A stretch of 7,451 nucleotides of DNA from Shewanella sp. GTDB lineage: Bacteria > Pseudomonadota > Gammaproteobacteria > Enterobacterales > Shewanellaceae. Positions within the stretch are counted from its first letter, which is position 1. Each line of letters begins with the position of its first letter. Positions 1 through 5,570 of the stretch are shown here, in pieces. The stretch spans positions 1 through 7,451 of the forward strand of contig SDWK01000340.1 in assembly GCA_004195335.1 (NCBI GenBank). The letters run 5' to 3'. The position numbers were made by a program, and so were the translations under genes. Under the pieces are notes generated by a model, which had not been told where the DNA came from, made no database searches, and saw nothing but the letters and a program-made list of their open reading frames with translations.

Positions 1-302
1 AGCAACAGGGGCATCAGTTTGAAATTATTGAAGTGATCGACAGTGAAAGCGCGTTTCGGTTGCTGTCGGTGGGGCGTGTCACTGCCGTCTACTCCAACCT
101 CGAGGTGGGCCAGGCGATTATCCGTCAGTTACAACTACCGGAACTTAATTATGCGCTGCGACACCGCCAGCTGGAGTACTTCGTGGGTTTTAATCCAGAG
201 CGGGTCTCGCAGGCGTGGGTGGATGCCTTCAATAATCAGCTGCAGCGGTTGCAGCAGCAGGGAGAGGCGCAGAAAATATTCAAGCGTTACGGGCTGCAAT
301 AG
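1..302 (+). CDS. ABC-type solute-binding protein, C-terminal part (5' end outside window)
   Basis: This is the last ~99 codons of a reading frame that is already open at the left edge (first whole codon at position 3) and ends with TAG at 300-302. The protein resembles the C-terminal lobe of periplasmic solute-binding proteins of the family 3 (amino-acid/polar solute) type. An IDSESAF-LLSVGRV-AVYSN stretch is followed by VGQAIIRQL, an LEYFVGFNPERVSQ strand-loop, and a final amphipathic helix ending in IFKRYGLQ, typical of the closing 'G...I..KYGL' end of this family. Such proteins bind a small solute in the periplasm and either deliver it to an ABC permease or act as a stand-alone sensor domain. 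No permease or ATPase gene follows, so the partner is either upstream or elsewhere. A GTG inside the frame at 33 is not a credible start, because homologous-looking sequence continues upstream of it. The ligand cannot be deduced from this fragment. Confidence 0.82.
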   Translation, partial: QQGHQFEIIEVIDSESAFRLLSVGRVTAVYSNLEVGQAIIRQLQLPELNYALRHRQLEYFVGFNPERVSQAWVDAFNNQLQRLQQQGEAQKIFKRYGLQ

Positions 303-404
303 CGCCTATCTGTTCGCCATAGCCCCAGGCTACTAATATCAGCCGGCAGTCGTCGTCTAATGCGATTACGGGCCCAGAGTTGCAGTCTGTAATGGAGATC
401 CGTT

Positions 405-1184
405 ATGTCCCATAGGGTGATGCCTGATCGATCAAGGCCAAGTCGATCAGAGCTGCGAATCCTGCTGTTACAGATTCGTGAAGAAGCCGCCACGCGGCGT
501 GAAGAGCTGCACAGCTTTGCCGGGTTTAGTGATCTGGCCGTGAGTCAGTTCCGGGTGTTAAACCTGTTTGATACCCCCGCGTTCGGGGTTGATGTCGTGC
601 AGGGGGTTGATGCGCTGTACGTCGGCGGTTCCAGTGAGGCCAGCGTCATGGAGCCCGAGCACTATCCTTTTGTCCTCCCGGCCCAGGCGTTACTTCGCCA
701 CTGTATCGCGATCCGTCTGCCGGTCTTCGCCTCCTGTTTCGGGCATCAACTGGCCGCCAAAGCGCTCGGCGTTGAGATTGTCCGCGATGCGCAGCAATTC
801 GAGATGGGCACGTTACCGATCTCGCTGACAGCGGCTGCGCGCCAGGATCCGCTGTACCGGGATACCCCGGACGGCTTTATGGCTGTATCTGTGCACCGTG
901 AGCGCGCCCCGGCGACGCCCCAGGGCTGCACCGCGCTAGCCTATACCGACGCCTGCAATCACGCCTTTAAGGTCGACTCCGCACCGTTCTGGACTACCCA
1001 GTTCCACCCGGAGGTGTCAAGGTCCATACTCATCAAACGCCTCACTATTTTTAAAGACAAATATACCAGCGGTGACGATCACCTGCAGCAAGTGCTTGAT
1101 AATGCGGTGGAAACACCAGAGTCGAATGCGTTGTTAAGAAAGTTTGTTGATCGGGTGCTGATTGGGGGTGAGGGTAGGGATTAG
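405..1184 (+). CDS. Class I glutamine amidotransferase family protein (GMP-synthase-like domain)
   Basis: This 259-residue cytoplasmic protein has a class I glutamine amidotransferase (GATase1) fold. The nucleophile elbow reads ASCFGHQ with Cys111. The catalytic His-Glu pair is in QFHPEV (His201, Glu203). An upstream DALYVGGS segment (about residues 69-76) matches the oxyanion-side loop of the family. Such enzymes release ammonia from glutamine or hydrolyse gamma-glutamyl compounds. The stand-alone form, related to the GATase half of GMP synthase, often has no known substrate. All three catalytic residues are present, so activity is expected. The ATG at 405 is preferred because GGAG at 394-397 lies 7 nt upstream; an internal ATG at 420 lacks this. 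The C-terminal ~45 residues after the domain are charged and helical. It follows the solute-binding gene by 102 bp on the same strand, so co-transcription is possible but unproven. The physiological substrate is unknown. Confidence 0.9.
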   Translation: MSHRVMPDRSRPSRSELRILLLQIREEAATRREELHSFAGFSDLAVSQFRVLNLFDTPAFGVDVVQGVDALYVGGSSEASVMEPEHYPFVLPAQALLRHCIAIRLPVFASCFGHQLAAKALGVEIVRDAQQFEMGTLPISLTAAARQDPLYRDTPDGFMAVSVHRERAPATPQGCTALAYTDACNHAFKVDSAPFWTTQFHPEVSRSILIKRLTIFKDKYTSGDDHLQQVLDNAVETPESNALLRKFVDRVLIGGEGRD

Positions 1185-1475
1185 ATCGTTGTGTAGAATT
1201 AGGAACATTAATGTGCGAAGAGATGCGGCCTTTGTTGTCTGCGAAGCTAAGCTTGGTGTTCCATGGATGATCCTGTAAGAGCGTAATGCTGCTTGTTCCA
1301 GGTAGCAAGACTTGTTCGTAATTTACTTTGTATGAGAAGTCTTCTTTGCAACCAATAATTTCATCAAAAAACTAGAAAAGTAAGCGTCTTCCTGTTTATG
1401 CGACTACCTTATAAAGAGCTTCATGTGTTGGTATAAATTGCGTCTGATAAAGATGTTTTGTCAAATGGTGACGTT

Positions 1476-2636
1476 ATGAGTTTTAGGATTACACTAACAA
1501 TAGTTCAGAGAATGTTTGGTTTTGTATTAACAGGTTTGGTTATCTTAACTTCAATAATCTTTTTAAATGGGTGTAGTTCATCTCCAATTGCAGATGCAAA
1601 GTATGGAGACACTAAAAATTTAAGAATTTTTGTCCGAACAGGAAAAAATATAAACAAGACTTATCCATTGAATGAAACAAGGCTGTACGGAGGAGCCCCA
1701 ACAATATTGTTTACGGCATCAGCATGGAGGCAAGAAGAAACAGTCGCCATGTTAATTCAAGAAGGGGCAGACCCATCTGATCCTGCAAATGATGGTGTGC
1801 TTTCTTCAACTGTTAGAAATATGGGCTATAATGGTTTGGAATCAAAATGGAGAAATGAAAGGTCTTACCGAAACATAGTGGAAGCCTTGGTTGTTAACGG
1901 TGCGGAAATTGAAGCAGGCAGCAAAGTACGTGGAAGAAGTGCAACAGCTCTTAGACATGCAACTGAAAACGAAGATTATTGGCTTGTTAATTATTTACTA
2001 GACAAAGGAGCAAATCCAAACAATAACGTGTACGACAAAACGCCACTCATGATAGCCGCTGAATTAGAAAATATTGATATTATTAAGGCCCTTATCGGTT
2101 ATGGTGCCAATGTTGAAAAACAAGACCGAATGGGAAGAACGGCAAAAGATTATTTAGCTCTAGCTAAAGCTAGAAAATCAGCAGAAAAAGATAATGAATC
2201 AGATGGGCCTTCACTGGGTAAAATATTAACACTTGGTGCTGTTGCAGGACTGGCCGCTTCAGCGGGTATTAGTGCAGAGCAATCATTAGAGGTTCTATCA
2301 TCGACGGCATCAGATTTGTATAGCGATAATGGAGGGGCTTCTAATTTATTGCAATTGTTAGAAAAAAATAAATTACCAACGGAAAAACTAAAGAATGAAG
2401 AAAATTCGCAGCAAGCATCAAAAAATAAAGATCCCATCGAGGAAAGTTATAGTTTTGTCTGTAGTGGAACCAAACAAAAAAATACTGTGCCGCTAGCATT
2501 TTATACGCAATCCTGTAGATCTGCTATGATGGAATTTGCAAAATCATATGGTTGTAATGAAATAGATAAATTCGATTCTGTTAAAAATAATTGTTTGGAT
2601 GCGTGTGGTGACCCTCAATGTTTAGAAAGACCATAA
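1476..2636 (+). CDS. Ankyrin-repeat lipoprotein with cysteine-rich C-terminus
   Basis: This 386-residue protein is predicted to be exported and lipid-anchored. Its N-terminus has Arg4 and Arg12, a hydrophobic stretch (about residues 13-30) and a lipobox LNGC with Cys33. Ser follows Cys33, which favours outer-membrane sorting. Ankyrin-type repeats follow: about 72-104 (ending GADP), 134-146 (VEALVVNGAEIE), 153-184 (ending GANPN) and 186-216 (KTPLMIAAELENIDIIKALI, then GANVE). A short Gly/Ala-rich hydrophobic segment lies at about 248-266. The tail contains six cysteines (329, 347, 360, 373, 377, 382), probably disulfide-bonded. ATG 1476 is chosen with GGTGA 4 nt upstream; an in-frame TTG at 1458 would add six residues. 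The gene overlaps the next by 19 bp. Base composition is far more AT-rich than the preceding genes. Periplasmic ankyrin lipoproteins are sometimes immunity or adaptor proteins, but no toxin is visible here, so the function is unassigned. Confidence 0.85.
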   Translation: MSFRITLTIVQRMFGFVLTGLVILTSIIFLNGCSSSPIADAKYGDTKNLRIFVRTGKNINKTYPLNETRLYGGAPTILFTASAWRQEETVAMLIQEGADPSDPANDGVLSSTVRNMGYNGLESKWRNERSYRNIVEALVVNGAEIEAGSKVRGRSATALRHATENEDYWLVNYLLDKGANPNNNVYDKTPLMIAAELENIDIIKALIGYGANVEKQDRMGRTAKDYLALAKARKSAEKDNESDGPSLGKILTLGAVAGLAASAGISAEQSLEVLSSTASDLYSDNGGASNLLQLLEKNKLPTEKLKNEENSQQASKNKDPIEESYSFVCSGTKQKNTVPLAFYTQSCRSAMMEFAKSYGCNEIDKFDSVKNNCLDACGDPQCLERP

Positions 2637-3301
2637 TAGTTTGCAGTTATGTGTTTTTTTATTTCTTCTCTATAGTAAGTGTCGCAGCAGAAAATCAAGA
2701 GCAATTGGGAACTCAGTATATTGGGAATCTAACTATAAATAATGGTCGAACTGGGCTGGCATGGGTTGTCAAAAATCTAAATTCAAATGATAACGCTCAT
2801 TCATTTAAGGTATCTTACACATGTAAGGATGGAACAAAGCTTAAAAGGGATCACCGTGTTACGAAAACAGGAATAAAGGGGATGTATATTAATAATAATG
2901 TCTCATATATATGCTCACGAAATGGAGGTTTAAGCGAATATGAAATTCAGCATGACTTGTCATCTCTAAATCACAGTGAATTAATTGTTTGTGATGACGG
3001 TAGATCGGTATCCTTATCTATTAAGTTATTAAAAAACACGATCCTTGTACGTTCAACTAGTCGTGATGTTGCTATAACCATGACAATAAAAAAACGTGAG
3101 ATATTACGCGATATGGAAGGTGTTATTGATCCTGTACCAAATCTTCTGGATTTATTCTGTGGTCAAGCAAATCATGACCCTAGTTGGCTGCCTAATTTTA
3201 AGAAAAAGGTAAGAACATTTTGTAAGGTAAATCCTGAATCTATGCTCTGTGAGGGAGAGATAATAGATAATCCATCCGCATCTAACGGGCGCAGAGGATA
3301 A
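2618..3301 (+). CDS. Secreted cysteine-containing protein of unknown function
   Basis: I do not recognise this family. The 227-residue protein starts with MFRK, then a hydrophobic core (residues 5-20) and a VAA site, predicting signal peptidase I cleavage after Ala24. The mature part is rich in short beta-like segments, for example YIGNLTINNGRTGLAW and VSYTCKDGTKLKRD. It has six cysteines (69, 99, 125, 181, 202, 211), an even number consistent with periplasmic disulfides. No transmembrane helix is visible after the signal peptide. The start overlaps the end of the ankyrin lipoprotein gene by 19 bp. GGTGA at 2607-2611 lies 6 nt before the ATG, the same ribosome-site sequence used by the upstream gene, so the two are probably translated together. 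AT-rich composition matches its partner and not the flanks. The tight pairing suggests the two exported proteins act together or were acquired together. Confidence 0.78.
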   Translation: MFRKTIIVCSYVFFYFFSIVSVAAENQEQLGTQYIGNLTINNGRTGLAWVVKNLNSNDNAHSFKVSYTCKDGTKLKRDHRVTKTGIKGMYINNNVSYICSRNGGLSEYEIQHDLSSLNHSELIVCDDGRSVSLSIKLLKNTILVRSTSRDVAITMTIKKREILRDMEGVIDPVPNLLDLFCGQANHDPSWLPNFKKKVRTFCKVNPESMLCEGEIIDNPSASNGRRG

Positions 3302-3303
3302 GC

Positions 3304-3326
3304 TTGGTATTTTAAAAAAATACCAA
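3304..3326. terminator. AT-rich perfect hairpin just after the secreted-protein gene
   Basis: A 10-bp perfect inverted repeat (TTGGTATTTT / AAAATACCAA) with a 3-nt AAA loop begins 3 bp after the stop codon at 3301. Its position suits a transcription end for the two-gene islet. However, no T tract follows on the plus strand and the stem is AT-rich, so it may only be a weak terminator or an mRNA-stabilising hairpin. Confidence 0.45.
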
Positions 3327-3333
3327 TGAAAGA

Positions 3334-3356
3334 CCAATGGGGTCAGACCCGATTGA
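3334..3356. repeat. Solitary copy of the 23-bp imperfect palindrome
   Basis: This is the same 23-bp unit as the array at 5059-5286, except that the first base is C and the core reads GGGTCAGACCC, which makes the central inverted repeat perfect (GGGTC-A-GACCC). The outer arms are CAAT and ATTG. As with the array, it is followed within about 120 bp by a copy of the block containing ATTCTGCTGAAAA and the C-loop hairpin. This suggests the palindrome and that block belong to one composite element. Confidence 0.7.
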
Positions 3357-3417
3357 AAGCATCAGCGCTGTTTAAGAAGTCGTTATCTGATCAATTTAGA
3401 ATGGTAAACAGATTATT

Positions 3418-3529
3418 AGCGAGCTATATTCTGCTGAAAAATACCGAGCTATTGAAGCAAGAATCCAGATAGTCTCAGAACAACACCCCCCCTTTCTGTG
3501 ACTATAAATTCAGCGTTGAACCTATAGGT
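3418..3529. repeat. C-loop hairpin block, copy 1
   Basis: This stretch aligns with 5337-5446. Both share the 13-mer ATTCTGCTGAAAA (here 3428-3440), then a hairpin with a cytosine-run loop, then ATTCAGCG and the ACCTATAGGT box (3520-3529). The hairpin here pairs 3472-3480 with 3494-3502, with one mismatch, around a loop containing seven C. The other copy has six C and a perfect 9-bp stem. It has no coding capacity that I trust. The function is unknown; it could be an extragenic repeat or a degenerate mobile element. Confidence 0.65.
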
Positions 3530-3591
3530 TGCAGGCTTACGTTTAACACTCTGGCTTTACCGCACTGGCTCAGCCACGATACCGATAGACA

Positions 3592-3702
3592 GGCTACAAA
3601 AACGCCGTGCATCAACTACACTCAGTTCGTAGATCAGTTTTCACATTGACTACAAACCGCCCCATAGGCGTTACCCGATCCTGACTATGGGGCTTTTATT
3701 TG
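3592..3702 (+). ncRNA. Candidate structured RNA (sRNA or leader), copy 1
   Basis: This 111-bp segment occurs twice in the window with only four differences (3601, 3615, 3619, 3658 in this copy). It can fold into two adjacent hairpins. Hairpin 1 pairs GTT 3625-3627 with AAC 3655-3657, GTAG 3629-3632 with CTAC 3650-3653, and TCA 3634-3636 with TGA 3647-3649, with a bulged A at 3633 and a 10-nt loop. Hairpin 2 is the intrinsic terminator at 3659-3693. None of the four differences falls in these stems. The small zinc-ribbon gene follows, here after about 265 bp and in the other copy after 30 bp. I cannot match it to a named RNA family. It could be a terminated small RNA or the 5' leader of the zinc-ribbon gene. 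No convincing promoter was found just upstream. Confidence 0.45.
3659..3701 (+). terminator. Intrinsic terminator, copy 1
   Basis: A perfect 9-bp stem GCCCCATAG (3659-3667) / CTATGGGGC (3685-3693) with a 17-nt loop is followed directly by TTTTATTT. The loop sequence is identical in the second copy (6538-6580). This is a textbook rho-independent terminator for plus-strand transcription and closes the candidate structured RNA. Confidence 0.88.
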
Positions 3703-3726
3703 GGTAGCTATGAAGGATTTGAGAGA

Positions 3727-3752
3727 AAGCCGCCGTAATTGGCGGCTTTTTT
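3727..3752 (+). terminator. Second intrinsic terminator
   Basis: An 8-bp perfect stem AAGCCGCC (3727-3734) / GGCGGCTT (3741-3748) with a 6-nt loop leads into a run of six T (3747-3752). It lies in the ~249-bp segment (3703-3951) present only in copy 1 of the zinc-ribbon unit. Transcription from the structured RNA would therefore have to pass two terminators to reach the gene at 3968. Confidence 0.85.
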
Positions 3753-3951
3753 GCGTTCAGGCTAGAGCTAAATTGGATCAGCCGCGATACCGATAGTGCC
3801 GCTGTAAGTCTTAATATGACGTGCTTCACGCTAGATCTGTTGATGAAAGCACAACACCTGAAGCTTCAAATCAATTTTTAGTTATGGGTAAACCTTTGAT
3901 ATGGATCATTACTTGGCTTATGAGTGCGGTCTATACTGTAAAAAAATAAAC

Positions 3952-4260
3952 GACAGGGATGTTAGCTATGAATCATCACGATCTATGCGCCGACTGCCGC
4001 TCGCTACTATCCAAACAAAATTCTTCGAAGCATCAGCGACTGGTTGAACGCAGCCGCATCTCTAATTACACCATATATCGCTGCAGCCAATGTAGCGCAA
4101 TGCTTGAGCAGACTGAGTTACCGAGTCGGTGGCAGTTGCTGCCGATACCGCTCCCAGTTTCAAGCCAGCGTTTTTAGGGCCTTAGCTTTAGGTGCGAGTT
4201 GTCGCCGTACCTATAGGTTGCGGGCTTACGTTTACGCCCTCGATTTAAAGCCTCTGACTC
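3952..4260. repeat. 309-bp long repeat, copy 1 (carries zinc-ribbon ORF)
   Basis: This aligns gap-free with 6595-6903 (constant offset 2643) at roughly 90% identity by eye. It spans the ribosome site, the whole 69-codon zinc-ribbon ORF and about 83 bp of 3' flank that includes an ACCTATAGGT box (4209-4218). The two copies are direct repeats that bracket the phasin, merC and SHOCT genes, so recombination between them could delete or duplicate those three genes. Confidence 0.85.
3968..4177 (+). CDS. Small zinc-ribbon-like protein, copy 1
   Basis: This 69-residue protein has two CxxC pairs, CADC (Cys7, Cys10) and CSQC (Cys39, Cys42), separated by 28 residues and so suited to bind one zinc ion. 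A basic stretch, KHQRLVERSR, lies between the pairs and is followed by NYTIYR just before the second pair. The C-terminus is proline-rich. I cannot name the family. A role in nucleic-acid or protein binding is plausible only by analogy with other zinc ribbons. ATG 3968 is chosen because AGGGA (3955-3959) lies 8 nt upstream and the same arrangement recurs in copy 2; an in-frame ATG at 3959 overlaps that ribosome site. Compared with copy 2 there are 21 base changes, 12 at third codon positions, no indels, and all four cysteines are kept. This supports real translation. A weak -10-like TATACT (3932-3937) precedes it. A strong terminator follows at 4284. Confidence 0.75.
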   Translation: MNHHDLCADCRSLLSKQNSSKHQRLVERSRISNYTIYRCSQCSAMLEQTELPSRWQLLPIPLPVSSQRF

Positions 4261-4283
4261 TTAATCGGTATCAAACAGGCACA

Positions 4284-4317
4284 AAAAAGCCCCCGTCACT
4301 GCTGGCGGGGGCTTTTT
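4284..4317. terminator. Bidirectional intrinsic terminator between zinc-ribbon gene and phasin gene
   Basis: A 12-bp perfect stem AAAAAGCCCCCG (4284-4295) / CGGGGGCTTTTT (4306-4317) with a 10-nt loop has an A tract on one side and a T tract on the other. It sits between two converging genes (plus-strand ORF ending 4177, minus-strand phasin ending 4332) and should stop transcription in both directions. Confidence 0.92.
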
Positions 4318-4331
4318 AAAAGTAGCTTAAA

Positions 4332-4685
4332 TTAAGCTTTTTTTGACGCAGCTTTAACAACAGCGTCTTTGCCTTCAGTCATGATAGCCTGAACTTCAGC
4401 AAAGTATGCTTTGGCACTTTCTGTAGCCACTTCAGCTTCAGTCTTAAGAGTTGCAAGGCTGGCCTTGGCAGCTTCAGATTTTGCGGTAACAAAAGAAGTT
4501 AGTGCCTTCGGGTCTTTGATTCCAGAAACAGCTTTGAAATCAGCTTGTGATTGAGCAATTTGCTTTTCAATAGCCGCTTTCTGGGCTTCAAAGGCCTTGG
4601 TCATAGTTGCGGTGTTTAGTGCGATCAGCTTCTGAACAGGTGCGCCAAAAGCAGAGAAGTCAGCAGTAGGAAGATTCTTGAACAT
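4332..4685 (-). CDS. Phasin family protein (PHA granule-associated)
   Basis: This 117-residue, lysine/alanine-rich, almost wholly helical protein lacks a signal peptide and membrane helices. The N-terminal pattern FKNLPTADFSAFGAPVQKLIALNTATMTKAFEAQ and the long amphipathic helix (about residues 25-50, then 57-112) fit the phasin family, whose members coat polyhydroxyalkanoate granules and control their number and size. The end, KAASKKA, is the usual Lys/Ala tail. The frame stays open for 92 more codons upstream, but the ATG at 4685 is the true start. AGGGG (plus-strand 4693-4697) lies 7 nt before it, a promoter maps upstream, and phasin similarity begins exactly there. The gene is monocistronic, bounded downstream by the terminator at 4284-4317. 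Its presence implies PHA synthesis elsewhere in the genome. Overall identification is firm; the granule role is inferred from family. Confidence 0.9.
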   Translation of the reverse strand: MFKNLPTADFSAFGAPVQKLIALNTATMTKAFEAQKAAIEKQIAQSQADFKAVSGIKDPKALTSFVTAKSEAAKASLATLKTEAEVATESAKAYFAEVQAIMTEGKDAVVKAASKKA

Positions 4686-4722
4686 GTTTGTGCCCCTGTA
4701 GATAAATGTAGTTGATAAGGGG

Positions 4723-4751
4723 ATTGTATACCTGGCTATGTTGCACTGCAA
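4723..4751 (-). promoter_or_regulatory. Sigma-70-like promoter of the phasin gene
   Basis: Reading the minus strand, TTGCAG (plus 4746-4751) serves as the -35 and TACAAT (plus 4723-4728) as the -10, separated by 17 bp. The expected start of transcription is near 4716, leaving a ~30-nt leader with the AGGGG ribosome site. The -35 hexamer lies entirely inside the palindrome at 4740-4752. Confidence 0.6.
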
Positions 4752-4752
4752 C
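4740..4752. promoter_or_regulatory. Palindromic operator candidate over the phasin -35 box
   Basis: GTTGCA-C-TGCAAC is a perfect 13-bp inverted repeat with a one-base centre, covering the -35 element of the phasin promoter. PhaR-type regulators are known to repress phasin genes through TGC/GCA-rich sites, so a PhaR-like repressor is the leading candidate. That link is inference. No regulator gene is present in the window. Confidence 0.5.
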
Positions 4753-5058
4753 AGCTGGTTTGTATTGATATCTATGTTCGTTTCTAACCGCCTAGAATGT
4801 ATAGAATATATGCCTAGAATTATTTTGTGCGTATGCGTAATAGAAGTAGCTATAGGTAGCTGGAGAACGCTTTCTACTCTGGTTTGCTCGCGCAGACTCA
4901 ACCATGGTATCAATAGGGTAGCTAAATCGTTACCCGATCTGAGCCAGCGTTTAGATAGCACTTTCAGAAACCGATATTGCGGCCAGTATGATGACGGCGT
5001 GTAGAAAGTACCGGTGCATAAGCCCCTTAAGCATCATGGCTGCTAATCCCGCGCTGAA
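4753..5058. other. Gene-free stretch between phasin promoter and palindrome array
   Basis: I see no credible gene. The stretch contains a diverged box of the dispersed family at 4848-4857 (one C replaced by G in the palindrome), followed by GTAGCTGGAGAACGC, the same tail type as the copies at 5437 and 6399. A short plus-strand open frame (4738-5004) crosses the phasin promoter and this repeat and lacks a ribosome site. Confidence 0.6.
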
Positions 5059-5286
5059 TCAATGGGGTCAGACTCGATTGAAATCAATGGGGTCAGACTC
5101 GATTGAAAATTGAAATCAATGGGGTCTGCGTATTCTGGCGATTCCGATCACCCGTACTGGTTTGAAATCAATGGGGTCAGACTCGATTGAAAATTGAAAT
5201 CAATGGGGTCAGACTCGATTGAAAATTGAGAATCAATGGGGTCAGACTCGATTGAAAATTGAATCAATGGGGTCTGACTCGATTGA
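5059..5286. repeat. Array of seven 23-bp imperfect palindromes
   Basis: Units start at 5059, 5084, 5116, 5168, 5200, 5233 and 5264. The consensus is TCAAT, three bases, GTC, one base, GAC, three bases, ATTGA, so each unit is nearly self-complementary. Most units are joined by AAATTGAA-type linkers, giving a 31-33 bp period; the first two are separated by only AA. Unit 3 is truncated after 13 bp (5116-5128) and joined to 39 bp of unrelated sequence. Unit 7 has T in place of A at the centre. The linkers vary in length and sequence and the unit is palindromic, unlike typical CRISPR spacers. The family resembles extragenic palindromes of the REP kind; no transposase is in the window. Confidence 0.88.
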
Positions 5287-5313
5287 AAATCAGCGGGGCT
5301 GATAATCAATCTA

Positions 5314-5357
5314 TTCAGCAGAAAGCAAAGGTTTTTCGCTCGCTTGATTCTGCTGAA
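5314..5357. repeat. 10-bp inverted repeat after the palindrome array
   Basis: TTCAGCAGAA (5314-5323) is the exact reverse complement of TTCTGCTGAA (5348-5357), with a 24-nt loop. The right arm is part of the 13-mer shared with 3428-3440, but the left arm is missing from that copy, so the hairpin is not conserved between copies. Confidence 0.6.
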
Positions 5358-5446
5358 AATTCCGAAATAGTGACGCCTGAATCTCGATAGTCACAGAACA
5401 ACACCCCCCTTTCTGTGACAGACAATTCAGCGTCGAACCTATAGGT
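5337..5446. repeat. C-loop hairpin block, copy 2
   Basis: This is homologous to 3418-3529. It contains a perfect 9-bp hairpin GTCACAGAA (5390-5398) / TTCTGTGAC (5411-5419) around a loop with six C, then the ACCTATAGGT box (5437-5446) followed by AGCTGGCGAACGC. Like copy 1 it comes after the 23-bp palindrome. From 5447 to 5570 I see only non-coding sequence, with a small inverted repeat at 5547-5561 downstream of merC that lacks a T tract. Confidence 0.65.
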
Positions 5447-5570
5447 AGCTGGCGAACGCTTACAACGCTGTTAGAAGCACACTGACTCTACATTGATACA
5501 ATACAAGCTGTTAGATTCAAACAGTTACAGATAGAGAGCCGGTTGACGATTCTCTGAATCGATCCACGGC

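Larger units (their letters stand above)
3520..3702. repeat. 183-bp dispersed repeat, copy 1 (palindromic box to terminator)
   Basis: This aligns without net gaps to 6399-6581, at a constant offset of 2879. The left end is the 10-bp perfect palindrome ACCTATAGGT. The first ~72 bp are diverged. The last 111 bp (3592-3702) differ at only four positions and end in an intrinsic terminator. The abrupt change from diverged to nearly identical marks the right part as the conserved functional or recently converted portion. Confidence 0.8.
3570..3796. repeat. 19-bp direct repeat pair flanking two terminators
   Basis: TCAGCC-R-CGATACCGATAG occurs at 3570-3588 and again at 3778-3796 with one mismatch (18 of 19). 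A weaker relative, CACGATACGGAT, is found at 6455-6466. The pair brackets the structured RNA and both terminators at 3659-3701 and 3727-3752, suggesting a partial internal duplication of the repeat element. Confidence 0.55.

Noticed and set aside
1458..1475. TTG start adding six residues to the ankyrin lipoprotein
   Set aside because: ATG 1476 has the GGTGA site also used by the next gene and gives a complete lipoprotein signal peptide without the extension.
3520..3541. Integron attC-like site (RYYYAAC-like GTTTAAC near the box)
   Set aside because: Only one of six boxes contains such a heptamer, no matching GTTRRRY partner or integrase is seen, and gene cassettes are not evident.
3711..3797. 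Possible 28-codon leader peptide starting at ATG 3711
   Set aside because: It runs through the second terminator hairpin, has no counterpart in copy 2 and shows no regulatory codon run.
4044..4319. Alternative-frame plus-strand ORF overlapping the zinc-ribbon gene, also open in copy 2 (6687-6956)
   Set aside because: In the shared part beyond the zinc-ribbon stop, most changes between copies alter the amino acid (five nonsynonymous codons against two synonymous), there is no ribosome site, and copy 1 runs into the terminator. It is a by-product of the repeat.
4686..4961. N-terminal extension of the phasin frame
   Set aside because: The frame is open by chance through the promoter region. 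The ribosome site, promoter position and phasin similarity all place the start at 4685.
4738..5004. Plus-strand ORF of 88 codons between phasin and the palindrome array
   Set aside because: It lies over the phasin promoter and operator and over a dispersed repeat box, lacks a ribosome site and has no recognisable domain.
5059..5286. CRISPR array
   Set aside because: The 'repeats' are imperfect palindromes separated by 2-10 bp AT-rich linkers of near-constant sequence, not unique spacers of uniform length, and no cas gene is present.
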